A DNA stretch of 64,000 nucleotides from CAVPHV01 sp963704825 (GTDB lineage: Bacteria > Actinomycetota > Acidimicrobiia > Spongiisociales > UBA5794): assembly GCA_963704825.1 (NCBI GenBank), contig CAVPHV010000003.1:1-64000 (forward strand), written 5' to 3'. A program made the position numbers and the translations under genes. Under the pieces are notes generated by a model, which saw only the letters and a list, made by a program, of their open reading frames with translations, made no database searches and was not told the DNA's origin. Positions 51,134-64,000 of the stretch are shown here, piece after piece (position 1 is the first letter of the stretch; each line of letters opens with the position of its first letter).

Positions 51134-53667
51134 TGCTGGTCGCAGGCGAAGGAGGCATCGGCAAGACGCGATTGGTCCGCTCGTTCACGGACGACCACGT
51201 CGATGCAGCGCAGATCTTGTGGGGAGCTTGCGACGATCTATCTACGCCGCGTCCGTTGGGACCCTTCCGGGACATTGCCGTTGAGGTCGGCGGGGCGCTG
51301 GAGGCAACGTTCGCGTCTCAGCCGTCTCGAACCGAGGTCTTCGATGCCGTTCTTGCCGCCCTCCGCAGCGGGGGACGTCCGACTGTGATGGTGGTCGAGG
51401 ACGTGCATTGGGCCGATGGGGCCACCCTCGACGTGCTCAAGTTCCTGGGTCGTCGGATCGAACGCTTGCCTGCCGTGGTCGTGATCACGTATCGCGACGA
51501 CGAGATAGGGCCTGAGCATCCCTTGACCATGATGTTTGGCGATCTCCCCTCCGAGGCGACACGACGCCTCGCGCTCGCGCCCCTGTCGAGAACCGCGGTC
51601 GCGACACTCGCGTCGGACTATCCCGGTTCGAAGGACGAGCTGTTCAACGCGACTGGTGGCAACCCGTTCCTCGTGACCGAGGCGCTCACCGTTCCGGAGT
51701 TTCGAGTGCCGCCGGGCGTGAGGGACGCGGTGTTGACCCGACTCGGCCGGCTGTCGCCGGCGGGTCGAGACCTTGCCGAAGCCGCTTCGATCATCCCACG
51801 CCGAGCCGAGCGAGGATTGCTCGCTCAGATTTCGAACGTTGGAGCTGAGGCGCTCGATGAGGTCCGGCAGCGCGGGCTGATCGAGTACGACGGGTCGGTC
51901 GTGTGGTTCCGCCACGAGCTGGTTCGAGGGGCGGTCCGCGACGCCCTTTCGCCCGAGCGCCGCCGCCAGTTGAATGCCGCGGTCCTTGCTGCGCTGGTTG
52001 AGACCGACGACGATGTCGCCCGCATCGTTCACCACGCCCGCGAGGCAGGCGACCGCAACGCAGTCGTCCGCTACTGCCCTATAGCGGCTCGGCAGGCCGC
52101 CGACGCTTCGGCCCATCGAGAGGCGTTGACCCACTACCGACTCTCTGTCGAATACCTCGATGACTTCGACGACGCCGACCGGGCTCCGTTGCTGTTTGCC
52201 TATGCGACCGAGTGCTATCTCACCAACGAGGCGATCGAGGGGCTCGATGCGGCACAGCGTGCACTCGAGCTGTGGCGCGCCGGTGGAGACGCCGAGCATG
52301 AGGGGGTCACGCTGCGCCTGCTATCCCGGCTGCATTGGTGGTTGGGGCATGCGATAGAGGCCGAAACCACTGGTGTGGAGTCGGTCGAGGTTCTGGAGTC
52401 AATCGGCGACTCCACGCACCTTCCCATGTCATACAGCAATCTCGCCCAGCTGAGCATGCTTGCCCAGGAGTCGGCGACGGCCGAACACTGGTCCACGAAG
52501 GCGATCGCTTCGGCCCGCGTCGTCGGCGACCAAGCAGCACTGGCTCACGCCCTGAACAACCTCGGCAGCACGAGGGCTCGCGCTGGTGACATTGCCGGTC
52601 TGGAGCTCCTCAGGGAGAGCCTCGACGTTTCGTTACGCGGCCACCTCGAGGATCATGCCGGACGCGCCTATGCGAATCTCATCTGGACCCTGCTCGACTA
52701 CCGACACCTCGATGAGGCAGCGGATGTCCTTGATGAAGGGCTGGAGTATGCGCTCAAGCGCGACCTCGAAGGCTCCCGCTACTACATGGTGGCCGAGCGT
52801 GCTCGACTCCACCTCTATCGGGGTGATTGGGCTGCCGCCGAGGGGGATGCAACCTGGGTGGTCAACCGTCCTGAACAGCCGGGGATCACTCGCATGCCGG
52901 CTTCGGCGACGCTTGCGCTGTTGAAGGTCCGGCGCGGCGATGCCGATACCGATGCCGTCATCGCCGAGGCGAAATCCCTTGCGGAGCCGACTGGTGAACT
53001 CCAGCGCCTCGCTCCCGTCGCAGTGGCGCAGGCCGAGCGGGCGTGGCTAGCGCAGGACCGCGCTGCACTGCGAAACGTCATCGAGCCTGTGTACGAACGC
53101 TCGGTGAGTGCACCCCAGCCTTGGATCTCGGATGAGCTCACCTTCTGGATGTGGCGCGCCGGGACCAACCCGGCACTGCCCGATAGCGGCGAATCGCCGT
53201 ACGTTGCTCAGATGCAGGGTCGGTGGGCCGCCGCGGCGGCGGCGTGGAACGAGCTCCGTTGCCCCTATGAAGAGGCGTTGGCCCTCTTCGACGCAGACGA
53301 ACCAGATCACCTGCTGGCGTCGCTCGCCATCCTCGACGGCTTGGGAGCAATCCCCGCTGCCAGGCTGGTCCGACGCAGGCTCCACGATCTGGATGTGCCC
53401 GGGGTGCCGCGGGGTCCACGACCGTTGACCCGTGCCAACCCGGCGGGGCTCACCAGTCGTCAATGGGAGGTCCTCCAGCTGCTTGCGCAAGGCTTGACCA
53501 ACGCCGAGATCGGTGAGCGCTTGTTTGTGTCGCCGAAGACCGTTGATCACCACGTCTCGGCGATCCTGGCCAAGCTCGATGCGTCGACGCGACACGACGC
53601 CGCTCGAATCGCAGCCGAGAGAGGTCTGCTCACCGACACGACCTCGACGCCGAGACGGTCGGGCTAG
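51052..53667 (+). CDS. LuxR-type large ATP-binding (LAL) transcriptional regulator
   Basis: An 871-residue regulator of the LAL/STAND group. The N-terminal AAA-like ATPase has Walker A VAGEGGIGKTRLV (about residues 28-40) and Walker B MVVEDVHWADGATLDVL (about 108-124). A long TPR-like helical region (about 330-780) probably senses an inducer. The C-terminal LuxR helix-turn-helix (about 800-865) reads LTSRQWEVLQLLAQGLTNAEIGERLFVSPKTVDHHVSAILAKL. LAL proteins usually activate nearby or distant metabolic genes; targets are unknown. It is convergent with the next gene, overlapping by 4 bp. Confidence 0.92.
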   Translation: MDLLERDTELQQLEDALLQCEVGLGSVVLVAGEGGIGKTRLVRSFTDDHVDAAQILWGACDDLSTPRPLGPFRDIAVEVGGALEATFASQPSRTEVFDAVLAALRSGGRPTVMVVEDVHWADGATLDVLKFLGRRIERLPAVVVITYRDDEIGPEHPLTMMFGDLPSEATRRLALAPLSRTAVATLASDYPGSKDELFNATGGNPFLVTEALTVPEFRVPPGVRDAVLTRLGRLSPAGRDLAEAASIIPRRAERGLLAQISNVGAEALDEVRQRGLIEYDGSVVWFRHELVRGAVRDALSPERRRQLNAAVLAALVETDDDVARIVHHAREAGDRNAVVRYCPIAARQAADASAHREALTHYRLSVEYLDDFDDADRAPLLFAYATECYLTNEAIEGLDAAQRALELWRAGGDAEHEGVTLRLLSRLHWWLGHAIEAETTGVESVEVLESIGDSTHLPMSYSNLAQLSMLAQESATAEHWSTKAIASARVVGDQAALAHALNNLGSTRARAGDIAGLELLRESLDVSLRGHLEDHAGRAYANLIWTLLDYRHLDEAADVLDEGLEYALKRDLEGSRYYMVAERARLHLYRGDWAAAEGDATWVVNRPEQPGITRMPASATLALLKVRRGDADTDAVIAEAKSLAEPTGELQRLAPVAVAQAERAWLAQDRAALRNVIEPVYERSVSAPQPWISDELTFWMWRAGTNPALPDSGESPYVAQMQGRWAAAAAAWNELRCPYEEALALFDADEPDHLLASLAILDGLGAIPAARLVRRRLHDLDVPGVPRGPRPLTRANPAGLTSRQWEVLQLLAQGLTNAEIGERLFVSPKTVDHHVSAILAKLDASTRHDAARIAAERGLLTDTTSTPRRSG

Positions 53668-55655
53668 TCGGTGTCGAAGGAGGGCGGGGCCCCTTCATAG
53701 CCCTCTCCGTGGAACGGCATGTTCACGGACCCGGCGAATTTGGTAGTGACCTCGTCTGGGTCCGCGCAGGCATCGACGAACCCGAGGTCGAGCCACGCCG
53801 AGCAGGGGGCGAACCACTCCGCCCAGATGTCGTATCTGCCCGGAGGAAGCCCTTCGGCGAAATCGTGGACGAACCATTCGCAGGTTTGTGGCTCGACCTG
53901 ATCCAGGTACCCGGGCCCACATTCCGCCGTGGTGGCCCGCATGACGTAGTCGGGTGAGAAGCGGTAGGTGTGGTTGAGCGTGTAGGCGATATCGTCGGCC
54001 ACGGGTCCCTGGCGTCGTGTCACGGTGAGTTCGACGGTGAAGTCCTCACCCAGCGGTTGCTCTCCCTCGTTGACGAACCCGTGACGGACGTGGAAGGGTT
54101 CTTCCGCCAGCCAGATGCCACTGCCCTCGAGCTCATCGTCGGGATTGATCACCACTGCATCGCGGTGGCAGAATTCGTAACACTCCGTGTTGAGGAAGTC
54201 GAGGCGTGGATTGTCGGGCGGTGCCGTGCGGGCGTCGACGGGGAGCCGAACCCGGACGATATCGAGCGACGAGTCATCGCCGGATGGCGGGGGCACGCCT
54301 CGGTCGGAACTCGGGGAAACACCTCCAAGGTCGAGTCCGGTCCTTGCCATGCCGCTGAACTCGGGGAGCACGAGCGTGGCTGGGTCGTGGACTCTGATCT
54401 CGTCCACGATCTCGGAGATCGGGATCACTGTCGTGGTGTTGGTCGTCGTGTCGTAGAAGACCAATTTGCCGGTTTGCGGCCGCCACGACTCGTAGATCAG
54501 AAAGCGACCATCGCTCGACCACGCCATGGTGATGACGGTGGCGCCGACTTCGGCGAATTCGGCAACGACGGCACCGTTCGCGACGTCCATGACCCGAAGC
54601 CCTCTCTCGCCGGGATCGGCCCAATCTGAGCCAAAGCTCAGGGCGACGTGGGCACCATCGGGCGACCATGAGGCCTGCGAAGGCACTCCATCACTACTCA
54701 GGTCGGGTATCACGACCCGGTGTTCGCCGGTGGCCGACCGGGCGACCAGAGTCTCACCGCGGCCATCGGGATTCGACGTGGCCCACAGTGTGGCGCCGTC
54801 CGGGCCGGCGGCCAGCATCCGGGACTCCGGATCGAATGGCACGACCGTGCCGGCTGGGTCAACGAGGAGCGGCGATTCATCCGACATCAACACCGCTCCC
54901 CAGTCCCCCCAACGCTGAAGCCACAATTGTTCGCAGTCGTGATCGATGGATTGCAGTATCGAGGGTGTTGGTGGTTCATTCCAGAAGTCGACGGTGGCGA
55001 GGGCCGTGGTGCCTGCCGTCATCTGGGGGCATTCCAGCCAGGCCAACCGGCTCGGCTCGGTGTCATGCCAGACGACGGCAACCAGCCCATCGCCGATGTT
55101 CCCACTCTGCCAGGCAGCCGATCCGCTAGAAACCGCATGCACCCTCACCGTGCGCTCGGAAACGGCCTGGGCAAACCGGTAGCCGGAGGCGTCCAGCCCC
55201 AACGGCCAACCGTCGCCCTCGCCGGACTCGTGGCGATCCAACGACAGCATCATCTCGGTCACCGGCAACGAGGCGCGCCACCTGATGACGTTGAAGCTGT
55301 CCGCCGGCGTTGTCAGCATCAAGATCGTGTCAGCGAACTCCGGCACCATTTCTTGGAGCGGCACGTCCAGGGCCGCCAGGGGCTGGTTTTGCGGCTCATC
55401 CGCCGGAAGCGTGGTAGCCGGTGCCTCAGCGGTGGGAGGGTGATCAGCGTCGACCTCCCGTGGAGTGGTGATCGTCGGAGAGGCTGCGGCAAGTTCGTCG
55501 CCGGCTGGCGTCGGCAAGCTGACGAGTGCCCCGAAGATGAACGCGGCGACCACCATGGCGACCGCCCCAATCCAACTGAGGGTGTGACCCCGGTCCCTCG
55601 TGGGATCGGATCGTGGTCTGAATCCGGGCTCGATCGTTACGCGATCTTCTGCCAT
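53664..55655 (-). CDS. membrane-anchored TolB-like beta-propeller protein
   Basis: A 663-residue protein with a cytoplasmic N-terminus, one membrane helix (about residues 30-50, LSWIGAVAMVVAAFIFGALVSL), a Thr/Pro-rich linker and a large outside region. WD40/TolB-type propeller signatures are SQASWSPDGAHVALSFGSD and ITMAWSSDGRFLIYES. The last 200 residues form a separate Cys-containing domain. The function is unknown. The start is set at ATG 55655 because GGAGGGGG lies 2-3 nt before it; the upstream GTG at 55673 would place that site inside the gene. Confidence 0.7.
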   Translation of the reverse strand: MAEDRVTIEPGFRPRSDPTRDRGHTLSWIGAVAMVVAAFIFGALVSLPTPAGDELAAASPTITTPREVDADHPPTAEAPATTLPADEPQNQPLAALDVPLQEMVPEFADTILMLTTPADSFNVIRWRASLPVTEMMLSLDRHESGEGDGWPLGLDASGYRFAQAVSERTVRVHAVSSGSAAWQSGNIGDGLVAVVWHDTEPSRLAWLECPQMTAGTTALATVDFWNEPPTPSILQSIDHDCEQLWLQRWGDWGAVLMSDESPLLVDPAGTVVPFDPESRMLAAGPDGATLWATSNPDGRGETLVARSATGEHRVVIPDLSSDGVPSQASWSPDGAHVALSFGSDWADPGERGLRVMDVANGAVVAEFAEVGATVITMAWSSDGRFLIYESWRPQTGKLVFYDTTTNTTTVIPISEIVDEIRVHDPATLVLPEFSGMARTGLDLGGVSPSSDRGVPPPSGDDSSLDIVRVRLPVDARTAPPDNPRLDFLNTECYEFCHRDAVVINPDDELEGSGIWLAEEPFHVRHGFVNEGEQPLGEDFTVELTVTRRQGPVADDIAYTLNHTYRFSPDYVMRATTAECGPGYLDQVEPQTCEWFVHDFAEGLPPGRYDIWAEWFAPCSAWLDLGFVDACADPDEVTTKFAGSVNMPFHGEGYEGAPPSFDTD

Positions 55656-55798
55656 GTCCCCCTCCAGACTCACGCTCCATTGTTCGCCAGGGGCCTTGGC
55701 CGGAGAAGGGCCTTTTGCCTCTCATCGCCGCCGGACACACCATCGGCGCCGCAGGACGTGATCGTGTCATCCTGGGCCGCCACCGGGAGGGGCGCGGG

Positions 55799-56695
55799 TC
55801 AGCCGCCCCAGGTCTCGAGGGCAGCTCGCGCCACCGGCTCGCCCCATTCTTGGACGAAGTGGCCGGCTTCTTCGACCCGCATCGGCTCCGGGCAGCCCCG
55901 GATCACGGCGTGAACGCGCTCCATCACCGGTGCGCCGAGGACCGGGTCCATCATCCCGATCGCCATGAACGACGGTCCGTCGAACTCCTCCCGCCACCAT
56001 TGCATGGCTCGGCGCGACACGGCGACCCCGTCCATCTCAGGGTCGGTGGGTACGAGCGATGGAAACGTTCGCACTCCGGCTTTGTACTCAGGCCCGGGGA
56101 AGGGGGCGTCGTAGGCGGCAATCTCCTCCGGCGTGAGATGGGGAGTGCCTCCTGCGATCAGCCTCCCGACGTCGAGGTCGGGGGTCTTCGCCACGAACTC
56201 CCGCCACGCCACAAATCCGTCGCTCGGCTTGGAACCGACGCCAAAGCCTGTGTTCATGATCAGCAGGCGGCTGACTCGCTCGGGGTACTCGACGGGCACG
56301 GTCAACCCGAGCAGCCCGCCCCAATCCTGCACGACCAAGGAGATGTCGGTCAGGGCGAGGGCCTCGACCAGGGCCAGCAGGGCGTTGCGGTGGAAGTCCC
56401 ACGTGTAGGCGGTGTCGGCGACGGGTTTGTCCGAACGTCCGAATCCGAAGAAGTCCGGGGCAACGACCCGAGCCCCCGACGCCAGGAACACCGGGATCAT
56501 CCTCCTGTACAGATAGGCCCAGGTGGGCTCCCCGTGGAGGCAAAGGAACACCGGAGCATCGGCCGGCCCTTCGTCCACGTAGTGCATTCGCAGTCCCTCG
56601 TAGCCGGGGAGGGAATCGGCGTAGTGCGGGGCATACGGCCAACCCGGCAGGTCGGCAAACCGAGAATCGTCGGTACGCAGTGATTGGATCGCCAT
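55799..56695 (-). CDS. haloalkane dehalogenase, subfamily HLD-I
   Basis: A 298-residue alpha/beta-hydrolase resembling Xanthobacter DhlA. The oxyanion and halide-binding motif is LCLHGEPTWAYLYRRMIP (Trp after HGEPT), the nucleophile elbow is VVQDWGGLLGL (Asp, second halide-binding Trp), the acid lies in GMMDPVLG and the base in EAGHFVQEWG. PDFFGFGRSDKPVADTAYTWDFHR is also DhlA-like. HLD-I enzymes hydrolyse carbon-halogen bonds in short haloalkanes; natural substrates are often unknown. The gene stands alone and has a likely leaderless start. Confidence 0.9.
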   Translation of the reverse strand: MAIQSLRTDDSRFADLPGWPYAPHYADSLPGYEGLRMHYVDEGPADAPVFLCLHGEPTWAYLYRRMIPVFLASGARVVAPDFFGFGRSDKPVADTAYTWDFHRNALLALVEALALTDISLVVQDWGGLLGLTVPVEYPERVSRLLIMNTGFGVGSKPSDGFVAWREFVAKTPDLDVGRLIAGGTPHLTPEEIAAYDAPFPGPEYKAGVRTFPSLVPTDPEMDGVAVSRRAMQWWREEFDGPSFMAIGMMDPVLGAPVMERVHAVIRGCPEPMRVEEAGHFVQEWGEPVARAALETWGG

Positions 56696-56701
56696 GGAAG
56701 A

Positions 56702-56707
56702 ACGATA
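56702..56707 (-). promoter_or_regulatory. probable leaderless promoter -10 box of the haloalkane dehalogenase gene
   Basis: On the minus strand TATCGT ends 6 nt before the ATG at 56695; no Shine-Dalgarno sequence is present. Confidence 0.4.
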
Positions 56708-56779
56708 GCGAGCGACCTTCGTGGATTCTGGTCGCCGCAGAGCGCAGTAGCGTGGCTCCTGATGACAAGGGGATGAGCG

Positions 56780-58711
<1,932 letters not shown>

Positions 58712-58783
58712 CGGTGCGGGGTCCGTAGGCCCCCCTCTGTGAACCCGTGCGCCTTCGCGGTCGGCAGCGAGGGCTCGAGGTGC

Positions 58784-59779
58784 CTACTGCCGCGCTGCTT
58801 CAACCCGGTCCAACAGGTAACGGTCCAGGTTTCGCAGTACGGGAGTGATCGGATTCTCCGCGATGCGAGCTGCGGCCTTTTCGGCGATTCTGAGTCGCTC
58901 GGTCGCCTCGTCGAGTACCTGGTCGACGTAGCCACCTTCCACGACGAGTGCGATCACGCGATCAATGTCTTCACGTTTGCAGGGGAGTCCTCGGCTCAGG
59001 ATTTCCTTGATCTCTCGACCGTTGGATCCTGCCGCGGCGTAGAGGACGGGCAGAGTGAAGGTTCCCTCGCCGATATCGCTGCCGGCTGGTTTACCGAGGA
59101 ATGCTTCGTCGGCAATCAGATCGAGCACGTCGTCAGCCATCTGGAACACGATCCCCATCTCCCATGCCCACTCAGAGATGGCTTCGATGGTGTCTCGATC
59201 GGCGCCGGCGGTGAGTGCGCCGAGTCGAGCGGAGGTTCGAATCAGGCTGGCCGTCTTGCCGCCGACCACGGCGAGGTACTCCTGGGGACCGTGATCGATG
59301 CTGCCCCCGAGTTGGAGTTCGAGCACCTGGCCTTCGCACAGCGTTGCGTATGTCTGAGCGATGAGGGTCACGGCCTCTTCACCGAGGGGTGCCGCCACCT
59401 CCGACGCCTTGGCCAACAAGAAATCGCCGCCGAGAATGGCTGCGGTGTTGTTCCACTCGAAGTTGACCGAAGCAACCCCGTGACGAGTGTCGGAGTTGTC
59501 GATTACGTCGTCGTGATAGAGCGAACCGGCGTGAACCAACTCCACGGCGACGCCGGCTTCGACGGGCGGCGGTCCCGGTTCAGGGCCGAGCTCGGCGGCC
59601 ACCTGCGCCAGCAAGGGTCGATACCGCTTGCCGCCGGCGAGGAGGAGGTGTTGGGCGACCTCGGTCAGAAACGGAGTCTGCGCAGTTGTCACCTCGATCA
59701 GCCGGTCCTCGACACGCACCAGCCGCTCCCAAACCCGCGGAATGGGAACCAGCTCGCGAAATACCGGTTGATCGACCAT
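58784..59779 (-). CDS. polyprenyl diphosphate synthase
   Basis: A 331-residue trans-isoprenyl diphosphate synthase of the hepta/octa/nonaprenyl type, making the side chain of menaquinone. The first Asp-rich motif is YHDDVIDNSDTRHG and the second is FQMADDVLDLIAD; GGKRYRPLL provides the IPP-binding Lys-Arg site. Small residues before the first motif (ELVHAGSLYHDD) fit a long-chain product, but length cannot be fixed by eye. It stands alone on the minus strand with a likely leaderless start. Confidence 0.92.
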   Translation of the reverse strand: MVDQPVFRELVPIPRVWERLVRVEDRLIEVTTAQTPFLTEVAQHLLLAGGKRYRPLLAQVAAELGPEPGPPPVEAGVAVELVHAGSLYHDDVIDNSDTRHGVASVNFEWNNTAAILGGDFLLAKASEVAAPLGEEAVTLIAQTYATLCEGQVLELQLGGSIDHGPQEYLAVVGGKTASLIRTSARLGALTAGADRDTIEAISEWAWEMGIVFQMADDVLDLIADEAFLGKPAGSDIGEGTFTLPVLYAAAGSNGREIKEILSRGLPCKREDIDRVIALVVEGGYVDQVLDEATERLRIAEKAAARIAENPITPVLRNLDRYLLDRVEAARQ

Positions 59780-59786
59780 GGGTCAG

Positions 59787-59792
59787 AGGTTA
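59787..59792 (-). promoter_or_regulatory. probable leaderless promoter -10 box of the polyprenyl synthase gene
   Basis: On the minus strand TAACCT ends 7 nt before the ATG at 59779. Confidence 0.4.
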
Positions 59793-59981
59793 ACGGCACC
59801 GCCGACGCTGTTGCGTGCGAGGTTCACGCTGATGCCGGCTCACCCGGCGCCCACGACTAGAGCCCACTCAGTTGTCGAACCACTGCACGCGAATTGTTCC
59901 CCTTCACATCGGCCGATTTCCGGCCGAAACTGGAAGATGAGCATGGTCGCGGGCCGACACCATCCGATCCAGGGGTAGGAA

Positions 59982-60025
59982 CAGCCCGTCGCTATACTCA
60001 CCAAACCACACGGGAGAACCCGTGT
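59982..60025 (+). promoter_or_regulatory. putative clpC promoter and leader hairpin
   Basis: TATACT (59993-59998) is a good -10 box, preceded by AGCCCGTCG, which nearly repeats the hppA upstream motif. A 7-bp inverted repeat, ACACGGG-AGAA-CCCGTGT (60008-60025), lies just after the expected start and could be a leader hairpin or repressor site. No HspR- or CtsR-type operator was recognised. Confidence 0.4.
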
Positions 60026-60053
60026 GTTGCATGGTCTACTGAGGTGAAGCAAG

Positions 60054-62561
<2,508 letters not shown>

Positions 62562-62644
62562 CGTTTCCAGGGTCTTCTGGCCCGTTCGAAAGGGTCCGAG
62601 ACTTCGCACGGTTGCGCCAAGCTGGGCTACCATTCTGAAGGTGA

Positions 62645-62664
62645 GATCCGTGCGTGCACGGATC
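62645..62664 (+). promoter_or_regulatory. perfect inverted repeat upstream of the BMP lipoprotein gene
   Basis: GATCCGTGC-GT-GCACGGATC, 9-bp arms with a 2-nt centre, lies 31 bp before the ATG at 62695. The near-continuous symmetry fits a dimeric repressor operator better than a terminator for clpC, since the loop would be too tight. Confidence 0.5.
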
Positions 62665-62694
62665 GCTTTATCCCCAGGAGGAGGAAACCCTTTC

Positions 62695-63864
62695 ATGCTT
62701 TCGAGAAGAAGATATGCGTTAATCGCGCTGATTGCGGCGTTCGCGCTGATCGTTGCTGCGTGCGGCGACGATGACGACACCAGTGGCACCGGAGACACCG
62801 GTGGCGATACCACCACCACCACGGTCGCTGCGTCCGGTGAGACAACCACCACCACAGCAGCAGAAGCTGAGAACGCCATCAAGACCTGTCTGGTGACGGA
62901 CCTTGCCGGCGTAGACGACCGCAGCTTCAACGCCAGTGCGTGGGCCGGGGTGCAGGCGGCAATGGATGCCGGCTATGCCACCGCAGACTCGTATTACCTC
63001 GAGTCGACCGACGCTTCCGACTGGCAGCCGAACATCGATCAGTTCGTCGAGCAGGGCTGCCAGCACATCGTGACCGTGGGCTTTGCGCTCGGTGAGGTGA
63101 CGGCGATCAACGCCGCGGCCAACCCGGACATCATCTTCACGATGATCGACAACGTCCTCACCGACGAGAACTTCGCACCGTTGGCTCTGCCCAACGTACG
63201 TGAACTCGTCTACCAGACCGATGAAGCGGCCTTTGCCGCCGGCTATTTGGCCGCCGGCATGTCCCAGACCGGGATTCTGTGCACCTACGGTGGTGCCAAC
63301 TTCCCGACCGTGTCCATCTTCATGGACGGCTTCACTCGTGGTGCGGCGTACTACAACGAGGTCAAGGGTACGGACATTGAGGTCAAGGGCTGGGATGTGG
63401 AAGCTCAGGATGGCCTGTTCACCGGCAGTTTCACCGACATGGACCTGGCTCGCTCCACTGCGAATAGCCTGTTCCAGGAGGGCTGTGACATGATCATCCC
63501 GGTCGGCGGTGCCATCAACCTGCCGGCAGGCGATGCCATCAATGATGGTGGTTATGACGCTGCCCTCATTGGTGTCGATGCGGACGCCTACTTCGCCATG
63601 GACGCCCAGTATCAGCCGCTCTGGCTGACGACGGTTGAGAAGGCGATTGCTCCGTTCATCACCCTGTCCGTGCAAGACCAGCTCGAGGGCACCTGGACCT
63701 CAGGTTCCTTCGTCGGCAACCTTGCCAACGACGGCGTTGGCCTCTCCGACTACCACGACTGGGCGGATCGGGTTCCGGCCGAGCTGGATGCCGAGGTCCA
63801 GCAGCTGCTCCAGGACATCAAAGATGGTGTCGTTCAGGCCGCGTTCACGCCTGTTGGCTATTAG
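62695..63864 (+). CDS. BMP-family (nucleoside-type) ABC transporter substrate-binding lipoprotein
   Basis: A 389-residue basic-membrane-protein family lipoprotein. The signal and lipobox are FALIVAACGDDDD, followed by a Thr-rich linker. The periplasmic-binding fold starts with IKTCLVTDLAGVDDRSFNASAWAGVQAA, a typical BMP motif with Asp and Phe ligand contacts; later landmarks are QGCQHIVTVGFALGE and CDMIIPVGGAINL. BMP/PnrA-type proteins bind purine nucleosides, so nucleoside uptake is the best guess. Strong AGGAGGAGG ribosome-binding site. ATPase and permease genes would be expected beyond the right edge. Confidence 0.92.
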   Translation: MLSRRRYALIALIAAFALIVAACGDDDDTSGTGDTGGDTTTTTVAASGETTTTTAAEAENAIKTCLVTDLAGVDDRSFNASAWAGVQAAMDAGYATADSYYLESTDASDWQPNIDQFVEQGCQHIVTVGFALGEVTAINAAANPDIIFTMIDNVLTDENFAPLALPNVRELVYQTDEAAFAAGYLAAGMSQTGILCTYGGANFPTVSIFMDGFTRGAAYYNEVKGTDIEVKGWDVEAQDGLFTGSFTDMDLARSTANSLFQEGCDMIIPVGGAINLPAGDAINDGGYDAALIGVDADAYFAMDAQYQPLWLTTVEKAIAPFITLSVQDQLEGTWTSGSFVGNLANDGVGLSDYHDWADRVPAELDAEVQQLLQDIKDGVVQAAFTPVGY

Positions 63865-63899
63865 GCAAGAACTACAGCCGATCGTTTGATCGATCTGCA

Positions 63900-63929
63900 G
63901 AGTGGGGCCCCCCTCTGGGGGCCCCACTC
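63900..63929 (+). terminator. GC-rich hairpin after the BMP gene
   Basis: A perfect 13-bp stem (GAGTGGGGCCCCC and its complement) with loop CTCT, 36 bp after the stop, followed by GCGTTTC but no real U-tract. It is probably a terminator or an attenuator ahead of the transporter genes. Confidence 0.65.
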
Positions 63930-63995
63930 GCGTTTCGGCATGACGGCGCCTGACGCTCTAGTGTGCATCTGACATGTGGCGCGCAGGAGGCAGCG

Positions 63996-64000
63996 TTGGA
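63996..64000 (+). CDS. possible start of the next gene, cut by the window edge
   Basis: AGGAGG (63985-63990) lies 5 nt before a TTG at 63996. After a BMP binding protein, an ABC transporter ATPase would be the usual next gene. Only two codons are visible, so identity is a guess from context. Confidence 0.25.

Overview
The window is chromosomal DNA from a high-GC Gram-positive actinomycete-type bacterium. Supporting signs are GTG/TTG starts, GTGA/ATGA start-stop overlaps, Thr-rich linkers behind lipoboxes, a SigR/RsrA-type thiol stress pair and a ClpC-type chaperone. From memory, the gene order follows the Mycobacterium tuberculosis segment from the Tad locus (about Rv3660c-Rv3654c) and its neighbour helicase (Rv3649), through topA and holB, to DUF2342-tilS-hpt-ftsH-folP-folK-DUF2520-panC-coaX-lysS-clpC. 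The non-mycobacterial filling (MFS next to tmk, K+-dependent pyrophosphatase, haloalkane dehalogenase, RTX protein) suggests a deep lineage such as Acidimicrobiia. That placement is an inference.

Layout. 1-5.2 kb: end of an Ig-like repeat protein, small envelope proteins, a HAD phosphatase and an RTX repeat protein. 5.3-9.3 kb: compact Tad/Flp pilus operon (TadZ-like, TadA, TadB, TadC, Flp pilin, TadE, TadE-like), then convergent ABM and MrfA-type helicase genes. 12-13.3 kb: LytR-CpsA-Psr protein. 13.4-19.1 kb: K+ uptake (two TrkA, TrkH) followed by a membrane pyrophosphatase. 19.3-28.1 kb: double histidine phosphatase, PimB-like glycosyltransferase, topA, MFS transporter, tmk, holB, plsC-like acyltransferase. 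28.3-32.4 kb: a sugar ABC importer operon full of single-base frame breaks. 32.4-37.2 kb: ankyrin protein, Thr-rich membrane protein, cyclase-ATPase regulator. 37.36-37.75 kb: tRNA-Thr(CGU) followed by a 169-bp tandem repeat that duplicates the tRNA 3' end. 37.8-39.3 kb: ECF sigma, its zinc anti-sigma, small proteins. 39.3-50.5 kb: conserved block DUF2342-tilS-hpt-ftsH-folP-(phosphatase-like)-folK-DUF2520-panC-coaX-lysS. 51-60 kb: LuxR-type ATPase regulator, beta-propeller protein, haloalkane dehalogenase, S9 peptidase, polyprenyl synthase. 60-64 kb: clpC and a BMP-family lipoprotein.

Most of the window is ordinary housekeeping. The points that stand out are: a run of about 17 frame switches confined to the ABC operon; a set of 13 probable leaderless promoters with a TANNNT box ending 6-8 nt before the start codon; a structured tandem repeat carrying a copy of the tRNA-Thr 3' end; a catalytically dead dual-specificity-phosphatase-like protein between folP and folK, where folB is expected; and a tandem two-domain histidine phosphatase. 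I found no CRISPR array, insertion sequence, integrase or rRNA, and no convincing undescribed multi-gene system.
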